Shown here: positions 46,640 to 58,347 of the stretch, piece by piece
How the letters are laid out: each line of letters starts with the position of its first letter
How positions within the stretch are numbered: the stretch's first letter is position 1
From: Mesorhizobium sp. B2-3-4
GTDB taxonomy: Bacteria; Pseudomonadota; Alphaproteobacteria; Rhizobiales; Rhizobiaceae
Direction of reading: 5' to 3'
Assembly: GCF_006442315.1 (NCBI RefSeq)
Contig: NZ_VFVY01000009.1
Coordinates: 210,407-274,406, forward strand
Length of the DNA: 64,000 nt
Notes under the pieces: generated by a model
The model's database searches: none
What the model was told of the DNA's origin: nothing
Seen by the model: the letters and a program-made list of their open reading frames with translations, nothing else
Made by a program: the position numbers and the translations under genes

Positions 46640-47791
46640 TCACACCGCGCGTTCCTTTTGCAGCCCGGTGCGCGCCATGATCTCGCGCGCCGCATCGACG
46701 ACCGGCTTCACCTCCAGGCGCCAGACGCAGCAAGCCTTGCTGGGGTCGGGCCAGCGACACAAATCCCTGGCCACGCAATCGCACGGCATTGACGGCCGAA
46801 GCGCAATGCAGGGCACGCCGACAGGTCCCCAGCGTGACGGATGCGTCAGGCCGAAAAGGCCGACAACCGGGGTGCCCGCGGCAGCGGCCATGTGCATTGG
46901 GCCACTTTCATTTCCAAGAAACAGCCGAGCCTGTTCCAGGACCGCCAGAAGGCTCTCCAGCGACAGGGTTCCGACCAGGTTGACCACCGGTGTCGCCGTC
47001 CCGGCGACGATGCGCGCGGCGGTCTCGCGTTCGCCCGGCCCGCCCACGAGGGCGACGCCCAGTCCGGTTTCGGTTGCAATCTCGTCAATCGCCTCGGCGA
47101 AGCGCTCCGGCTGCCATTGCCGGCCCTTGAAGCTCGCGCCCGCATGGACGGCGACAAAGGCGTTGGGGTGGATATGGTGTCTGCCCAGAAGTGCGAGCGC
47201 CTTGGCGGTCTCGAATGGCAGCGGCTGGATGCTCGGTACCGTCACGCGCAGATCGACGCCGAGCGCTTCAAGGGGAGAGAGATAGCGATAGACAAAATGC
47301 TGGCCACCAAACCCGTATGGTTTGGCAAATACGTTGGCGGGCTGCCGCTCAAGGAGTTTCAGTGGCCTTTCGGGAGGGTTGTAGCCGACACGTGTCCCGG
47401 CGTTGACGAATCCGTTGACGATGCGGGACGTCTTGGAGTCGGTCAGATCGATCGTCAGGTCGAAATGGAACCGGCGCAGCGCCCGCACCATGGCGTAGAG
47501 TTCTTTTGCGCGCTCAAGCGTGGTGCCCCGCATGCGGGGCCGCCTGAAGGAAACCACCTCGGAAGCGATGCCATGGGCGACCACGAAGCGCTCGAAATGC
47601 GCTTCGCACAGGAACACGATCCTGGCACTGGGGAATTCGAGCCGCAGGTTCCTGGCAAGTGCCGAGGCGAGGACGATATCGCCAATGAATTTCGTCTGGA
47701 TGATCAGGATCGAGCGGAACGGCGCGGGTGATATCTGCAATGTCTGTTTCCAGGGCAATTGGCGGATCACCCGCAAATTGGGCAGAAACAA
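46640..47791 (-). CDS. GT9 heptosyltransferase-like glycosyltransferase
   Basis: A 383-residue GT-B enzyme of the ADP-heptose:LPS heptosyltransferase family. SILIIQTKFIGDIVLASALA is the N-terminal block (K-x-x-G-D), VAVHAGASFKGRQWQPERFA and LFLGNESGPMHMAAAAGTPV the donor site, with LFGLTHPSRWGPVG. The C-terminus has a Cys-rich PCDCVARDLCRWPDPSKACC segment. The first start is TTG at 47791 without a clear ribosome site; a GTG at 47770 is possible. It likely builds LPS core. Confidence 0.88.
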   Translation of the reverse strand: MFLPNLRVIRQLPWKQTLQISPAPFRSILIIQTKFIGDIVLASALARNLRLEFPSARIVFLCEAHFERFVVAHGIASEVVSFRRPRMRGTTLERAKELYAMVRALRRFHFDLTIDLTDSKTSRIVNGFVNAGTRVGYNPPERPLKLLERQPANVFAKPYGFGGQHFVYRYLSPLEALGVDLRVTVPSIQPLPFETAKALALLGRHHIHPNAFVAVHAGASFKGRQWQPERFAEAIDEIATETGLGVALVGGPGERETAARIVAGTATPVVNLVGTLSLESLLAVLEQARLFLGNESGPMHMAAAAGTPVVGLFGLTHPSRWGPVGVPCIALRPSMPCDCVARDLCRWPDPSKACCVWRLEVKPVVDAAREIMARTGLQKERAV

Positions 47792-47918
47792 TGTCGAGAT
47801 TGCGCGACGCCACCAGCACGTTCGCGTGAGGTTTCATACAAAACCGTAAGCTTCCGTCCGGACGGGCCGAACAGCTCAGCGGCCGGCAGATCGCCGAACC
47901 GATCCAGTGGCTTGTCTT

Positions 47919-47955
47919 GGAAAGGCAAGGACGGAAAAACCGCCCGTGCCTTTCC
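47919..47955 (-). terminator. Strong hairpin downstream of ppdK
   Basis: On the minus strand, nine bases after the ppdK stop, GGAAAGGCA pairs perfectly with TGCCTTTCC and the inner GGGCGG/CCGTCC continues the stem with one G-T pair and one mismatch, around a TTTTT loop. This is a likely terminator or 3'-end stabiliser for ppdK. No T-run follows the stem. Confidence 0.6.
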
Positions 47956-47964
47956 TAAACTGGT

Positions 47965-50643
<2,679 letters not shown>

Positions 50644-50870
50644 GCTTTGCTCTCCGGTTGCAGGAGATTGGAAAGATTGGCGAAACGGAAAGTTCCGCCC
50701 GTGTCCGACACCGGAGCGATAGGATGCTGCAGTGCGAAAGGCAAGCACCGGACAAAGTCCTTGGGCCGCTACAATCGATTAAGAAAAAGCCCGATCCCGG
50801 GATGCGTCAAAAAGACTTGCCAGATAGCGGCGTCCGGATATAGAACATAAAGGGAACAAAGAGGCGTCAG

Positions 50871-51215
50871 ATGAAACTGTCCGGAAGACTAGACTACCTG
50901 GAAATGCCTGCGACCGGTGGGACACTGGATCGGTTGAAAGCCTTCTACAGCACCGCCTTTGCCTGGTCTTTCACCGATTACGGGCCGACCTATTCAGCCT
51001 TCGCCGAGGGGCTGGACGGCGGATTTCAAGCCGATGCCGCGGAAGCGCCGGCCAAGCCTTTGCCCGTGCTCTACAGCCGCGAACTGGAACAAACCCTGCG
51101 CGCGGTCGAAAGCGCCGGCGGCACGATCGTCAAGCCGATCTTCTCGTTTCCCGGCGGCCGGCGATTCCACTTTGTCGATCCGGCCGGCAACGAGCTGGCG
51201 GTCTGGAGCGAATAG
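50871..51215 (+). CDS. VOC-family (glyoxalase-like) protein
   Basis: A 114-residue single-domain protein of the vicinal oxygen chelate fold: LDYLEMPATGGTLDRLKAFY, FAWSFTDYGPTYSAFAEG and RRFHFVDPAGNELAVWSE (the D-P-x-G-N-E strand). The substrate is unknown. ATG at 50871 with an AGAGG-type site upstream. Confidence 0.88.
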   Translation: MKLSGRLDYLEMPATGGTLDRLKAFYSTAFAWSFTDYGPTYSAFAEGLDGGFQADAAEAPAKPLPVLYSRELEQTLRAVESAGGTIVKPIFSFPGGRRFHFVDPAGNELAVWSE

Positions 51216-51329
51216 CCCGCTTACCATTCGCCGCGCCGTCGTGGCCGCCTTTCCGGCCCCCGCTCATAAGCATTGTGCTTTTCGGCTGCTCTGCTAATAA
51301 CGCGCCGCACGAGCGACTCTGACGGCTAT

Positions 51330-51404
51330 TGGGGCGTCGCCAAGTGGTAAGGCATCGGTTTTTGGTACCGACATTCCCAGGTTCGAATCCTGGCGCCCCA
51401 GCCA
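51330..51404 (+). tRNA. tRNA-Gln (anticodon TTG)
   Basis: The acceptor arms TGGGGCG (51330-51336) and CGCCCCA (51394-51400) pair fully. The anticodon stem TCGGT/ACCGA encloses TTTTGGT, giving anticodon TTG for glutamine. The T arm CCAGG-TTCGAAT-CCTGG is intact. Discriminator G and an encoded CCA end at 51404. Confidence 0.97.
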
Positions 51405-51785
51405 AGCACAAATTTCACTTGTGTCCGAGCACGCACCGAAACCGCCCCAAAGGCGAAGTGCCCGCCCCTCATGTCGCATCCGCTGTAGCAACGTCATTTG
51501 CCGACATGCCCGGTCCACAGCATGCCGTCAGGACAGGCGTTCGTTTTCCTTCCGCATATCTTGTCTCGTTGCTTCAAGTTTTCCATGTCAGCATTTGGTC
51601 TGACCTGCACCCCTCAAATGTGTGCTATTTTTGTTACATTATTCGGGCTTCTGTCTAAAATCTTTGGTTTAGCCTTAGCTTAATAATGAAACGCTCACGT
51701 TAATTTGTAAGGATGGTGAGCAAGGCCAGGCGCCAAGCTCGGCCGGGGCGCTCCTAGACGAGCGCGGGGAAACGTGGGTGGGAAA
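51405..51785. other. Intergenic region before the type I secretion operon
   Basis: About 380 bases after tRNA-Gln. The right half (51600-51715) is A+T-rich and is the likely promoter region of the secretion operon. TTAG-7 nt-TTAA at 51669-51683 is one mismatch from the CtrA consensus. No gene is supported. Confidence 0.5.
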
Positions 51786-53234
51786 ATGATGACGAAAGGT
51801 CTGTCGACCAAGGTCATGGGCGTTGGTCTCTTGATGACTGCTACCATGCTGAGTTGCTGGAGCGCTCAAGCGCTGACGCTCAAGGAGGCCATGGCCGTTG
51901 CGGTCGAATCCAACCCGGAAATCGGCCAGGCCATCGAAAACCGCGAGGCAATCGAGTTCGAGCTGCGACAGGCAAAGGGGCTCTATCTTCCAAGTGTCGA
52001 TGTCGAAGCATCAGCCGGCGTTCGTCGCCTCGACAATTCATCGCGGCGCGCGCTTTCCATCGAAGATGATTCGCTCTATCCGGCCGAAGCCGACCTCGTG
52101 GTCACCCAGAAACTTTGGGACAGCGGCGCCCGTCGCGCCGAGATGAGCCGCCAGGCGTCGCGCGTCGATGGCGCATCGTTCCGCGTTCTCGAGCGCTCCG
52201 AGTTCATTGGCCTCTCGGTGGTTCAGGACTACCTCGAATACATGCTGCAGACGTCCATCGTGGCGGAGGCGAAAAAGAACCTCGGCTTCCATCAGGCCAT
52301 CCTGAGCGACATCCGGGCCGGTATCGAAGGCGGCGGCTTGAACGAAGCCGACCGCCAGCAGGCCGAGGAACGGCTGTTCGCGGCCAAGGCTCGGGTCCAG
52401 GAAGCTTCCGAAGAACTGGAAGCGTCCAGGATACGCTTCTTCAAGACCGTCGGAAAGCCGCTGACCAATGCTTCGCGGCCGGGTTCCGTGGCCAAGGCTC
52501 TGCCGAGGTCGCTCGACGAGGCGCTTGGCCTGGCACGGACAAACAACCCTCGCGTCCACATGGCCAACAGCGATCTCAATGCTTCCGCGGCCCAGGTCGA
52601 CGCCGCCCGGGCCAAATACGGCCCTGAAATCATTGCCGAGGGCCGCGCCAGGGGCGGCTATGACATTGATGGCGACAATGGCGATGCGTCCGACCTGCAG
52701 GCCCGCGTCGTGTTGCGCTGGAACCTCTATCGAGGCGGCATCGACAAGGCCAACGAGCAAGAGCAGATCCGCCGCAACAGCGAGCAGCGGCTTGCGATGC
52801 ACCAGGTTCTGCGGGAAATCGAGGAGGCCGTGCGCACCTCGTGGGACCGCCGCTTCCGCCAGGCCGACCTGGCAAAGACGCTGAAGCAGCAGGCTGCCGC
52901 GAATGAACGGCTGGTGGCGTCCTATCGGGAGCAGTTCAAAGTCGGACAGCGCTCGCTGCTCGATGTCCTTGACGCGCAGAACACGCGCTTCAACACCGCG
53001 ACGCTGGCCGACACCGCCTCCTACGCATCGCTGTTCGCGGAATATCGCCTGCTGGCGGCGACCGGACAATTGCTGAAGACCATGGATCTGCAACCCGCCA
53101 AACAGGCCACGGCCTACGCCGAGGGCGAGTTTGCGGTGCCGCCGACACCGGACACCGAAACCTATGCGCGGACCCCGTCGGAACAGAAGAACGACCTGCC
53201 CTTCGACATCCTTGCCCCGGTCAGGAAGAAGTGA
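51786..53234 (+). CDS. TolC-family outer-membrane channel of a type I secretion system (LapE/AggA-like)
   Basis: A 482-residue protein from the ATG at 51786 with a signal peptide (VGLLMTATMLSCWSAQA). Two OEP repeats are visible: LTLKEAMAVAVESNPEIGQA with the long helical region to about 240, and SLDEALGLARTNNPRVHMAN to about 440. GQRSLLDVLDAQNTRFNTAT is the typical L-L-D-V-L-D-A-x-N block. It forms the outer-membrane tunnel for the exporter encoded by the next two genes. Confidence 0.94.
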   Translation: MMTKGLSTKVMGVGLLMTATMLSCWSAQALTLKEAMAVAVESNPEIGQAIENREAIEFELRQAKGLYLPSVDVEASAGVRRLDNSSRRALSIEDDSLYPAEADLVVTQKLWDSGARRAEMSRQASRVDGASFRVLERSEFIGLSVVQDYLEYMLQTSIVAEAKKNLGFHQAILSDIRAGIEGGGLNEADRQQAEERLFAAKARVQEASEELEASRIRFFKTVGKPLTNASRPGSVAKALPRSLDEALGLARTNNPRVHMANSDLNASAAQVDAARAKYGPEIIAEGRARGGYDIDGDNGDASDLQARVVLRWNLYRGGIDKANEQEQIRRNSEQRLAMHQVLREIEEAVRTSWDRRFRQADLAKTLKQQAAANERLVASYREQFKVGQRSLLDVLDAQNTRFNTATLADTASYASLFAEYRLLAATGQLLKTMDLQPAKQATAYAEGEFAVPPTPDTETYARTPSEQKNDLPFDILAPVRKK

Positions 53235-53273
53235 GCCGGTGTAAGGAGCGTTGAAGGTTCTGGCGGGCGGGTC

Positions 53274-55406
53274 GTGAATCAGCAGCCTTACATCCTGTCG
53301 CCCAAGGAGGCGTTCAAGGCCTGTTTTTCGGCGGTCGCGGCTTATCTCGGCAGGCCGAGCGCGGAGACAGTGCTGTTTGCCGGGGTGCCGATTTCGGACA
53401 CGCGCATCGAGATCGCCGAGATCAGGCATCTTGCCGAGCGCATCGGCCTCGAAACCCGCGAATTCAACCATCGCGACTTCTTGCGCGGTCGTGTCGATCT
53501 TCCGGCCATTGTCTTTCGTGTCAGCCAGTTGCCGATCGCCCTGCTGGCGGAGGCCGAGGGCGAAGCCTATCTCACCGCCCCACAGGAAGACGGACGGACC
53601 GCGATCGGCAAATCCGAGCTGGCCGCGAGCTACATCAGTGGCGGCGTGTCCTTCTCGATCACCTATGCCAATGCCACCGAAGGCATGAAGGTCGGATCCG
53701 CGCAACAGATCGAGCGGCGCCATTGGCTTACGGGAACGATGGGGGCTTTCTGGCGCACCTATTCGAAGGTCGTGCTGTCGGCGATCTTCATCAATCTGCT
53801 CGCCATCGCCTCACCGATCTTCACCATGAACGTCTATGACCGCATTTTGCCGAACAAGGCGATATCGACGCTCTGGGTGCTGGCGATCGGCATCGGTGCC
53901 GTCATTCTCTTCGACCTGCTTTTGAAGACCGCCCGGGCCTCGCTCATCGACTATGCCGGACGCAGGGCGGACCTGCGGATATCGTATCTGCTGTTCGAGA
54001 AAGTGCTGAATTCATCGTTGTCCGCGCGACCGGGCTCGACCGGAGAATATGCCAACCGCGTCACGCAGTATGAATTCGTCAGGGAGTTCTTCACCTCCAA
54101 TACCATCAGCGTCTTCATCGACACGGCCTTCGTCTTCATTTTCCTGCTCGTCATCTACGCGATCGGCGGCTGGCTGGTCATCATACCGGCTTTGGCGTTC
54201 GTGGCGTCGGTCATCGTCGGCCTCGTCACGCAGCGCCGCATCGGCAAGCGGGTCGCCGCCTCGCTGAATGAAGCGTCGCAGCGTCAGGCCCTGCTGGTCG
54301 AGTCTATTTCCACGCTGGAGACGATCAAGTCGCTGCGCGCCGAAGCCTATCTGCTGAGGAAATGGAGCGAGCATTCGAAAAATGCCGCCAATACCTCCGA
54401 AAAGATCAAGCAGCTCTCGGCGGCGGCCGGCAACCTGACCCAAGCCATCCAGCAACTGGTGACGGTCGCCCTGGTCGTGGCCGGCGCCTATGCCTTTTCG
54501 GAAGGGCATGTTTCGACCGGGGCCATCATCGGAACGGTGATGCTGGCGAGCCGGGCCGTGGCGCCGCTCGGCCAGATCGCGATCACCTTGTCGAGGTTCC
54601 GCCAGGCCATGCTTTCCCTGCGAATGGTGAATTCCATCATGGCCCAGCCGGAGGACCGGCCGGACACGGTGGGTTTCGTCAATCGACCGATCCGCAACGG
54701 CGCGATGACGTTCAAGAATGTCGGCTTCGTCTACCCCGGATCGGAAAACGAGGTTCTGTCCGGCCTGAACTTCTCGGTGAGGCCAGGGGAGCGCATAGGC
54801 ATCATCGGCCGCATCGGGTCCGGCAAAACGACGATGGGGCGCCTGATCGGCAGGCTTTTCCTGCCGAGCTCCGGCGAACTGCTGCTGGATGGCATCGACA
54901 TACGCCAGTATCACCCGTCCGAAGTGCGAGCCGCCGTCGGCATCGTCGCGCAAGCTGGCGATCTGTTTTCGGGCACCGTGAAGGAGAACCTGCTCATGGC
55001 CTCTCCGGAGGCAACGGACGAGCAGATCATCGAAGCCGCGAAGGCCGCCGGCGTCGACGAATTCGTCTCTCGCCATCCGCGCGGCTACGACATGAATGTC
55101 GGCGAGCGCGGCACCAATCTCTCCGGCGGTCAGAGACAGACGGTGGCGATTGCCCGACTGCTTTTGACCAAGCCGAAGATCGTCTTTCTGGATGAACCGT
55201 CCGGCTCGATGGACCTGGCCTCGGAACGGCAGTTGATCAAGCAACTCAAGACAGCTTTCGACCACAACACGACGCTGATCGTATCGACGCATCGCTTCAG
55301 CATGCTCGAACTGGCTGATCGCCTTATTGTTGTCGAACAAGGAAGGATAGTTGCTGATGGGCCTAAACAACAAGTCATCCAGGCACTGCAGAAATCGAGT
55401 GCCTGA
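53274..55406 (+). CDS. Type I secretion ABC transporter (LapB/HlyB-like)
   Basis: A 710-residue exporter starting at GTG 53274. The N-terminal 130 residues form a C39-like domain without the catalytic Cys, as in LapB and HlyB. Six membrane helices follow (about 160-420). The ATPase domain has IGRIGSGKTTMGRLIG (Walker A), NLSGGQRQTVAIARLLL (signature), KIVFLDEPSGSMD (Walker B) and STHRFS (switch His). The most obvious cargo is the giant adhesin at 58.67 kb. The adaptor gene follows after 50 bp that contain an inverted repeat. Confidence 0.95.
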   Translation: MNQQPYILSPKEAFKACFSAVAAYLGRPSAETVLFAGVPISDTRIEIAEIRHLAERIGLETREFNHRDFLRGRVDLPAIVFRVSQLPIALLAEAEGEAYLTAPQEDGRTAIGKSELAASYISGGVSFSITYANATEGMKVGSAQQIERRHWLTGTMGAFWRTYSKVVLSAIFINLLAIASPIFTMNVYDRILPNKAISTLWVLAIGIGAVILFDLLLKTARASLIDYAGRRADLRISYLLFEKVLNSSLSARPGSTGEYANRVTQYEFVREFFTSNTISVFIDTAFVFIFLLVIYAIGGWLVIIPALAFVASVIVGLVTQRRIGKRVAASLNEASQRQALLVESISTLETIKSLRAEAYLLRKWSEHSKNAANTSEKIKQLSAAAGNLTQAIQQLVTVALVVAGAYAFSEGHVSTGAIIGTVMLASRAVAPLGQIAITLSRFRQAMLSLRMVNSIMAQPEDRPDTVGFVNRPIRNGAMTFKNVGFVYPGSENEVLSGLNFSVRPGERIGIIGRIGSGKTTMGRLIGRLFLPSSGELLLDGIDIRQYHPSEVRAAVGIVAQAGDLFSGTVKENLLMASPEATDEQIIEAAKAAGVDEFVSRHPRGYDMNVGERGTNLSGGQRQTVAIARLLLTKPKIVFLDEPSGSMDLASERQLIKQLKTAFDHNTTLIVSTHRFSMLELADRLIVVEQGRIVADGPKQQVIQALQKSSA

Positions 55407-55414
55407 GTGAGGAA

Positions 55415-55441
55415 ATTATATCGGATTGAGGCCGATATAAT
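55415..55441. promoter_or_regulatory. Perfect 10-bp inverted repeat between the ABC transporter and adaptor genes
   Basis: ATTATATCGG-7 nt-CCGATATAAT spans 55415-55441, 15 bases before the adaptor ATG. It could be an intercistronic RNA hairpin that tunes translation or decay, or a DNA site for a dimeric regulator. The ribbon-helix-helix-like protein encoded at the end of the operon is one candidate; this is inference. Confidence 0.55.
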
Positions 55442-55456
55442 AATGGGGCGTAAGAA

Positions 55457-56746
55457 ATGCTTGCCAGGGAAGACCGCCCGCCGCTTTTTGCGACGGCGTC
55501 CATATTTATCATAGCGGCGCTCTTCGTCGCCTTTGTCGCCTGGGCATCGTTCGCCGAAGTCGACGAGATCGCGCGCGGCGACGGCAAGGTCATCCCGGCC
55601 TCCAAGACCCAGGTCATCCAGGCCAGCGAACCGGGCGTCGTCCAGGAAATCGCGGTGAAGGTGGGCCAGGTCGTCAGGAAGAACGACCTCATCATTCGTC
55701 TCGACAACACGTTGAACACGTCCAGCCTGGGCGAACAGCAGGCCAAGGCGCGGGCATTGCAGGCGCGCATCGCCAGGCTCAAATACGAACAGAGCGGCAG
55801 CATCACCGGATCATTTCCGTGTCCGCAGGACATTCAGTCGGTGGCGCCGCAAATCTGCGACAACGAGCAGAACCTCCTCGTCGCCCGGCGCGAGAACTTC
55901 GACAACAAGCTGTCGGTGCTCAAATCGCGCCTCGACCAGCGCGAAAAGGAACTTGACGAGGCGAACGCCAATTTCGACCGGCTGACGAAGAACCTGGCCG
56001 TGAGCGACCAGCAGGCGAAGCTGGTCGAGTCGATGGTCAAGAAAGGGCTGATGGCAAAGACCGAACAGCTCAAGGTCGAGCAGGAGCAGACCGAACTCAA
56101 CGGCCAATTGAACCTGGCCGGAGAGACAATAAAGAAGGCCAAGTCGGCAATCACCGAGGCGCAGCTCCAGGTCGAAGAACTCGGGCTACAATTGAAGCAG
56201 GAAGCCCTCGACGATCTGACGCAGGCATTGGCCGATCTTTCGGTGGTGGACGAAACCATTCGCGGCGCCACGGACAAGGTCGCGCGAACCGACATCCGCT
56301 CTCCGGTGGACGGCATCGTCAACACGATGGAACTGAACACCGTCGGCGCCTTCGTCCAGCCGGGCTCTGTCGTGGCCGGCATCGTGCCCACCTCCGAAAC
56401 ATTGCTGGTCGAAGCGCGTGTTTCGCCTCGCGATGTCGCCTTCATACGCCCCGATCAGGATGCCCTGATAAAAGTCACCGCATACGACTTCTCGATCTTT
56501 GGCGGCATCGAGGGCAAGGTTTCCAACATAACCGCGGACAGCCTGGTCGATCAGAAGACCGGCGAACCCTATTACCAGGTGCGTGTCGCGACCGAGAAAT
56601 CGACACTCGAGCGAGACGGAAAGGCATATTCGATCATCCCCGGCATGATCTGTTCGGTGGATATCAAGACCGGGCGCAAGACGATCCTGAGCTACCTGCT
56701 GAAGCCGATCAACAAGGCACGCCAGGAGGCAATGAGTGAGCGGTAG
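55457..56746 (+). CDS. Type I secretion periplasmic adaptor (HlyD/LapC-like)
   Basis: A 429-residue membrane-fusion protein. One N-terminal membrane helix (ASIFIIAALFVAFVAWASFA) is followed by a lipoyl-like half (GDGKVIPASKTQVIQASEPG), a coiled-coil hairpin (about 100-270) and a beta-barrel domain with TDIRSPVDGIVNTMELNTVG and PDQDALIKVTAYDFSIFGGI, the HlyD-type C-terminal block. It bridges the ABC transporter and the TolC-like channel. Its last 11 bases overlap the next gene. Confidence 0.95.
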   Translation: MLAREDRPPLFATASIFIIAALFVAFVAWASFAEVDEIARGDGKVIPASKTQVIQASEPGVVQEIAVKVGQVVRKNDLIIRLDNTLNTSSLGEQQAKARALQARIARLKYEQSGSITGSFPCPQDIQSVAPQICDNEQNLLVARRENFDNKLSVLKSRLDQREKELDEANANFDRLTKNLAVSDQQAKLVESMVKKGLMAKTEQLKVEQEQTELNGQLNLAGETIKKAKSAITEAQLQVEELGLQLKQEALDDLTQALADLSVVDETIRGATDKVARTDIRSPVDGIVNTMELNTVGAFVQPGSVVAGIVPTSETLLVEARVSPRDVAFIRPDQDALIKVTAYDFSIFGGIEGKVSNITADSLVDQKTGEPYYQVRVATEKSTLERDGKAYSIIPGMICSVDIKTGRKTILSYLLKPINKARQEAMSER

Positions 56747-57377
56747 CGCCATCTCTCCGTCTGCCCCGAACGATCGTCTGCTCGTGCCGCTTCCGGCAGA
56801 GGATTTCGGGCTCGAGTTCCGCGTCGTGGCGCGTGGCGGGGTACGGCGCGGCATTCGCCTGGAGCGGGCTTTCTGGCTGTCGCTGAAGCAGATGGCCGAG
56901 AACCGGAAATGCACGATCGGCATGCTGATCGACGAGATCGCCGAAAGTCATGCGGAGAACGGAAACCTCACCTCGGCAATTCGGGTGGCCTGCATACGCG
57001 AGTTGGGCAAGGAGAACCTGAATTTGCGCAGGCTTGCGTCGATCAGGACGGTAAGCGCCATTCTGCTCGCCTGTCCGTCGCCGGCTTTCGCCCTGGCATC
57101 GACGAAGAAGATCGTGACGTTCAACGCACCGTTCCAGCATCTGGTCAAACGGCAGCTCCCGACGGCATTCGACGAAGACACGCGGCAGGATCTGAAGCTG
57201 GCGCTGGATCTCAACGTGGCGGATATATTCGCGCGCCTTGACACCAATGGCGACGTTGCCGTCGCGAGCGGATTTGTGATTGGCGCCGGCGAGCGCCGTT
57301 ACCGGGGCCAGTTGAACGTGGTGCGGGCGCCGGTTCTGGACCTGGAACTGCTGATGGCTTTCGTCTTCAACGGCTAG
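56736..57377 (+). CDS. Ribbon-helix-helix-like protein in the secretion operon
   Basis: A 213-residue protein overlapping the adaptor gene by 11 bp. Residues 30-95 (GIRLERAFWLSLKQMAENRK, IGMLIDEIAESHAENGNLTS, AIRVACIREL) fit the RHH_4 pattern, in which a short strand is followed by R-L-E-x-A-F-W and a N-L-x-S-A-x-R helix. RHH_4 proteins are presumed DNA-binding dimers. The second half (about 110-213) is an unrecognised domain with a hydrophobic strand pattern. Translational coupling to secretion genes suggests feedback control of adhesin export or expression, but its target is unknown. Confidence 0.72.
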   Translation: MSGSAISPSAPNDRLLVPLPAEDFGLEFRVVARGGVRRGIRLERAFWLSLKQMAENRKCTIGMLIDEIAESHAENGNLTSAIRVACIRELGKENLNLRRLASIRTVSAILLACPSPAFALASTKKIVTFNAPFQHLVKRQLPTAFDEDTRQDLKLALDLNVADIFARLDTNGDVAVASGFVIGAGERRYRGQLNVVRAPVLDLELLMAFVFNG

Positions 57378-57393
57378 GGCGATCGGCCTGCGT

Positions 57394-58347
57394 CTACCTG
57401 ACGCCCGCCTCGACACCTTCGCCAGGCGCGACCGTCTCGAAGCCACCCTTGAGGCCGGCCACCTGCGCGCCCCCCGGCTTGGAACCGTGTATCCATGCCC
57501 GGTCGGTGCTGAACGAGTAGAGCGGCTGATAGTCTGGAAGCGCGCTATCCCTGAGGACCGTGTTGTTGAGACTGTCGAGAATGTAAGCGCCGCTCGCAGT
57601 GCTCACCGAAAGCACGGCGTGGAAGAACCCACGCTTGCGGTCCTGGAGAACGACCAACGACATGCTGCGCGCCGGAATGCCCGCCCGCAAGAGCGCCGTC
57701 ATCTTGAGGATTGCGAAATCCTCGCAGTCGCCGGCGCGGTTGGCGAGGATCTCCGAAGGCTTCGCCCAGTAGTCGAGCTTGCCGTAGACGACGCTGTCCT
57801 TCCTGTAGGCGATCAGGCGATTGATGCCGCTGTTGATGAACGACAGTTTTTCGACGAACCCCTTGTCCTGAGCAGCCGAGATCATCGCCGCGAAGGCCCG
57901 GCTCTTGTGGTCGCAGGCACTGCCCGCGGTGCAACCCTCAATGGCCTGGTAGACCGGCGCCCAGCGCGCCGAAACAGGAAAATTGCGCATGGACAGCGCA
58001 ACCGACCCGAACACACCCGGAATGATCGCCGCCGTCTGGATGGGGTCGATGCCATGGTCGTCCCGCGCCAGAGACGGGCTGGCCACGTCTGCCGCCGAAA
58101 CAGGGCTGTAGCCGTTCAGCGCAATGCTGATCCGGTAAGGGGCAGCGGGCTGCCAAGGCTGGTATCGTTGCAGCGAAACACCGCCGAGACAAGGTGGCGC
58201 CTGCACCGCGCCTGGCATTGCGGTTTCGGCCGCGACATCGCCGGCGAAGGGCTTGGCGAGAGCGTTCTGTGCCAGCCCGGCGATGCCGACGGCCAGCAGA
58301 AGCGACTTGAGTTTGATCTTCCCCGGAGCAGTCTTTTGTTTTTTCAT
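57394..58347 (-). CDS. Periplasmic transglutaminase-like cysteine protease (LapG/BTLCP family)
   Basis: A 317-residue protein from the ATG at 58345-58347 with an AGGTGG site upstream and a signal peptide (LLLAVGIAGLAQNALA). The catalytic triad residues are AGDCEDFAILK (Cys), RGFFHAVLSV (His) and YILDSLNN (Asp), as in LapG. LapG proteins cut giant adhesins after a di-alanine in their N-terminal retention module and so release biofilm cells. It is convergent with the secretion operon and divergent from the adhesin, so the target is very likely that protein. No LapD gene is visible. Confidence 0.9.
   Translation of the reverse strand: MKKQKTAPGKIKLKSLLLAVGIAGLAQNALAKPFAGDVAAETAMPGAVQAPPCLGGVSLQRYQPWQPAAPYRISIALNGYSPVSAADVASPSLARDDHGIDPIQTAAIIPGVFGSVALSMRNFPVSARWAPVYQAIEGCTAGSACDHKSRAFAAMISAAQDKGFVEKLSFINSGINRLIAYRKDSVVYGKLDYWAKPSEILANRAGDCEDFAILKMTALLRAGIPARSMSLVVLQDRKRGFFHAVLSVSTASGAYILDSLNNTVLRDSALPDYQPLYSFSTDRAWIHGSKPGGAQVAGLKGGFETVAPGEGVEAGVR

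Noticed and set aside
51405..51600. Attachment site or integrated element at tRNA-Gln
   Set aside because: No integrase gene and no direct repeat of the tRNA 3' end found downstream in the window.
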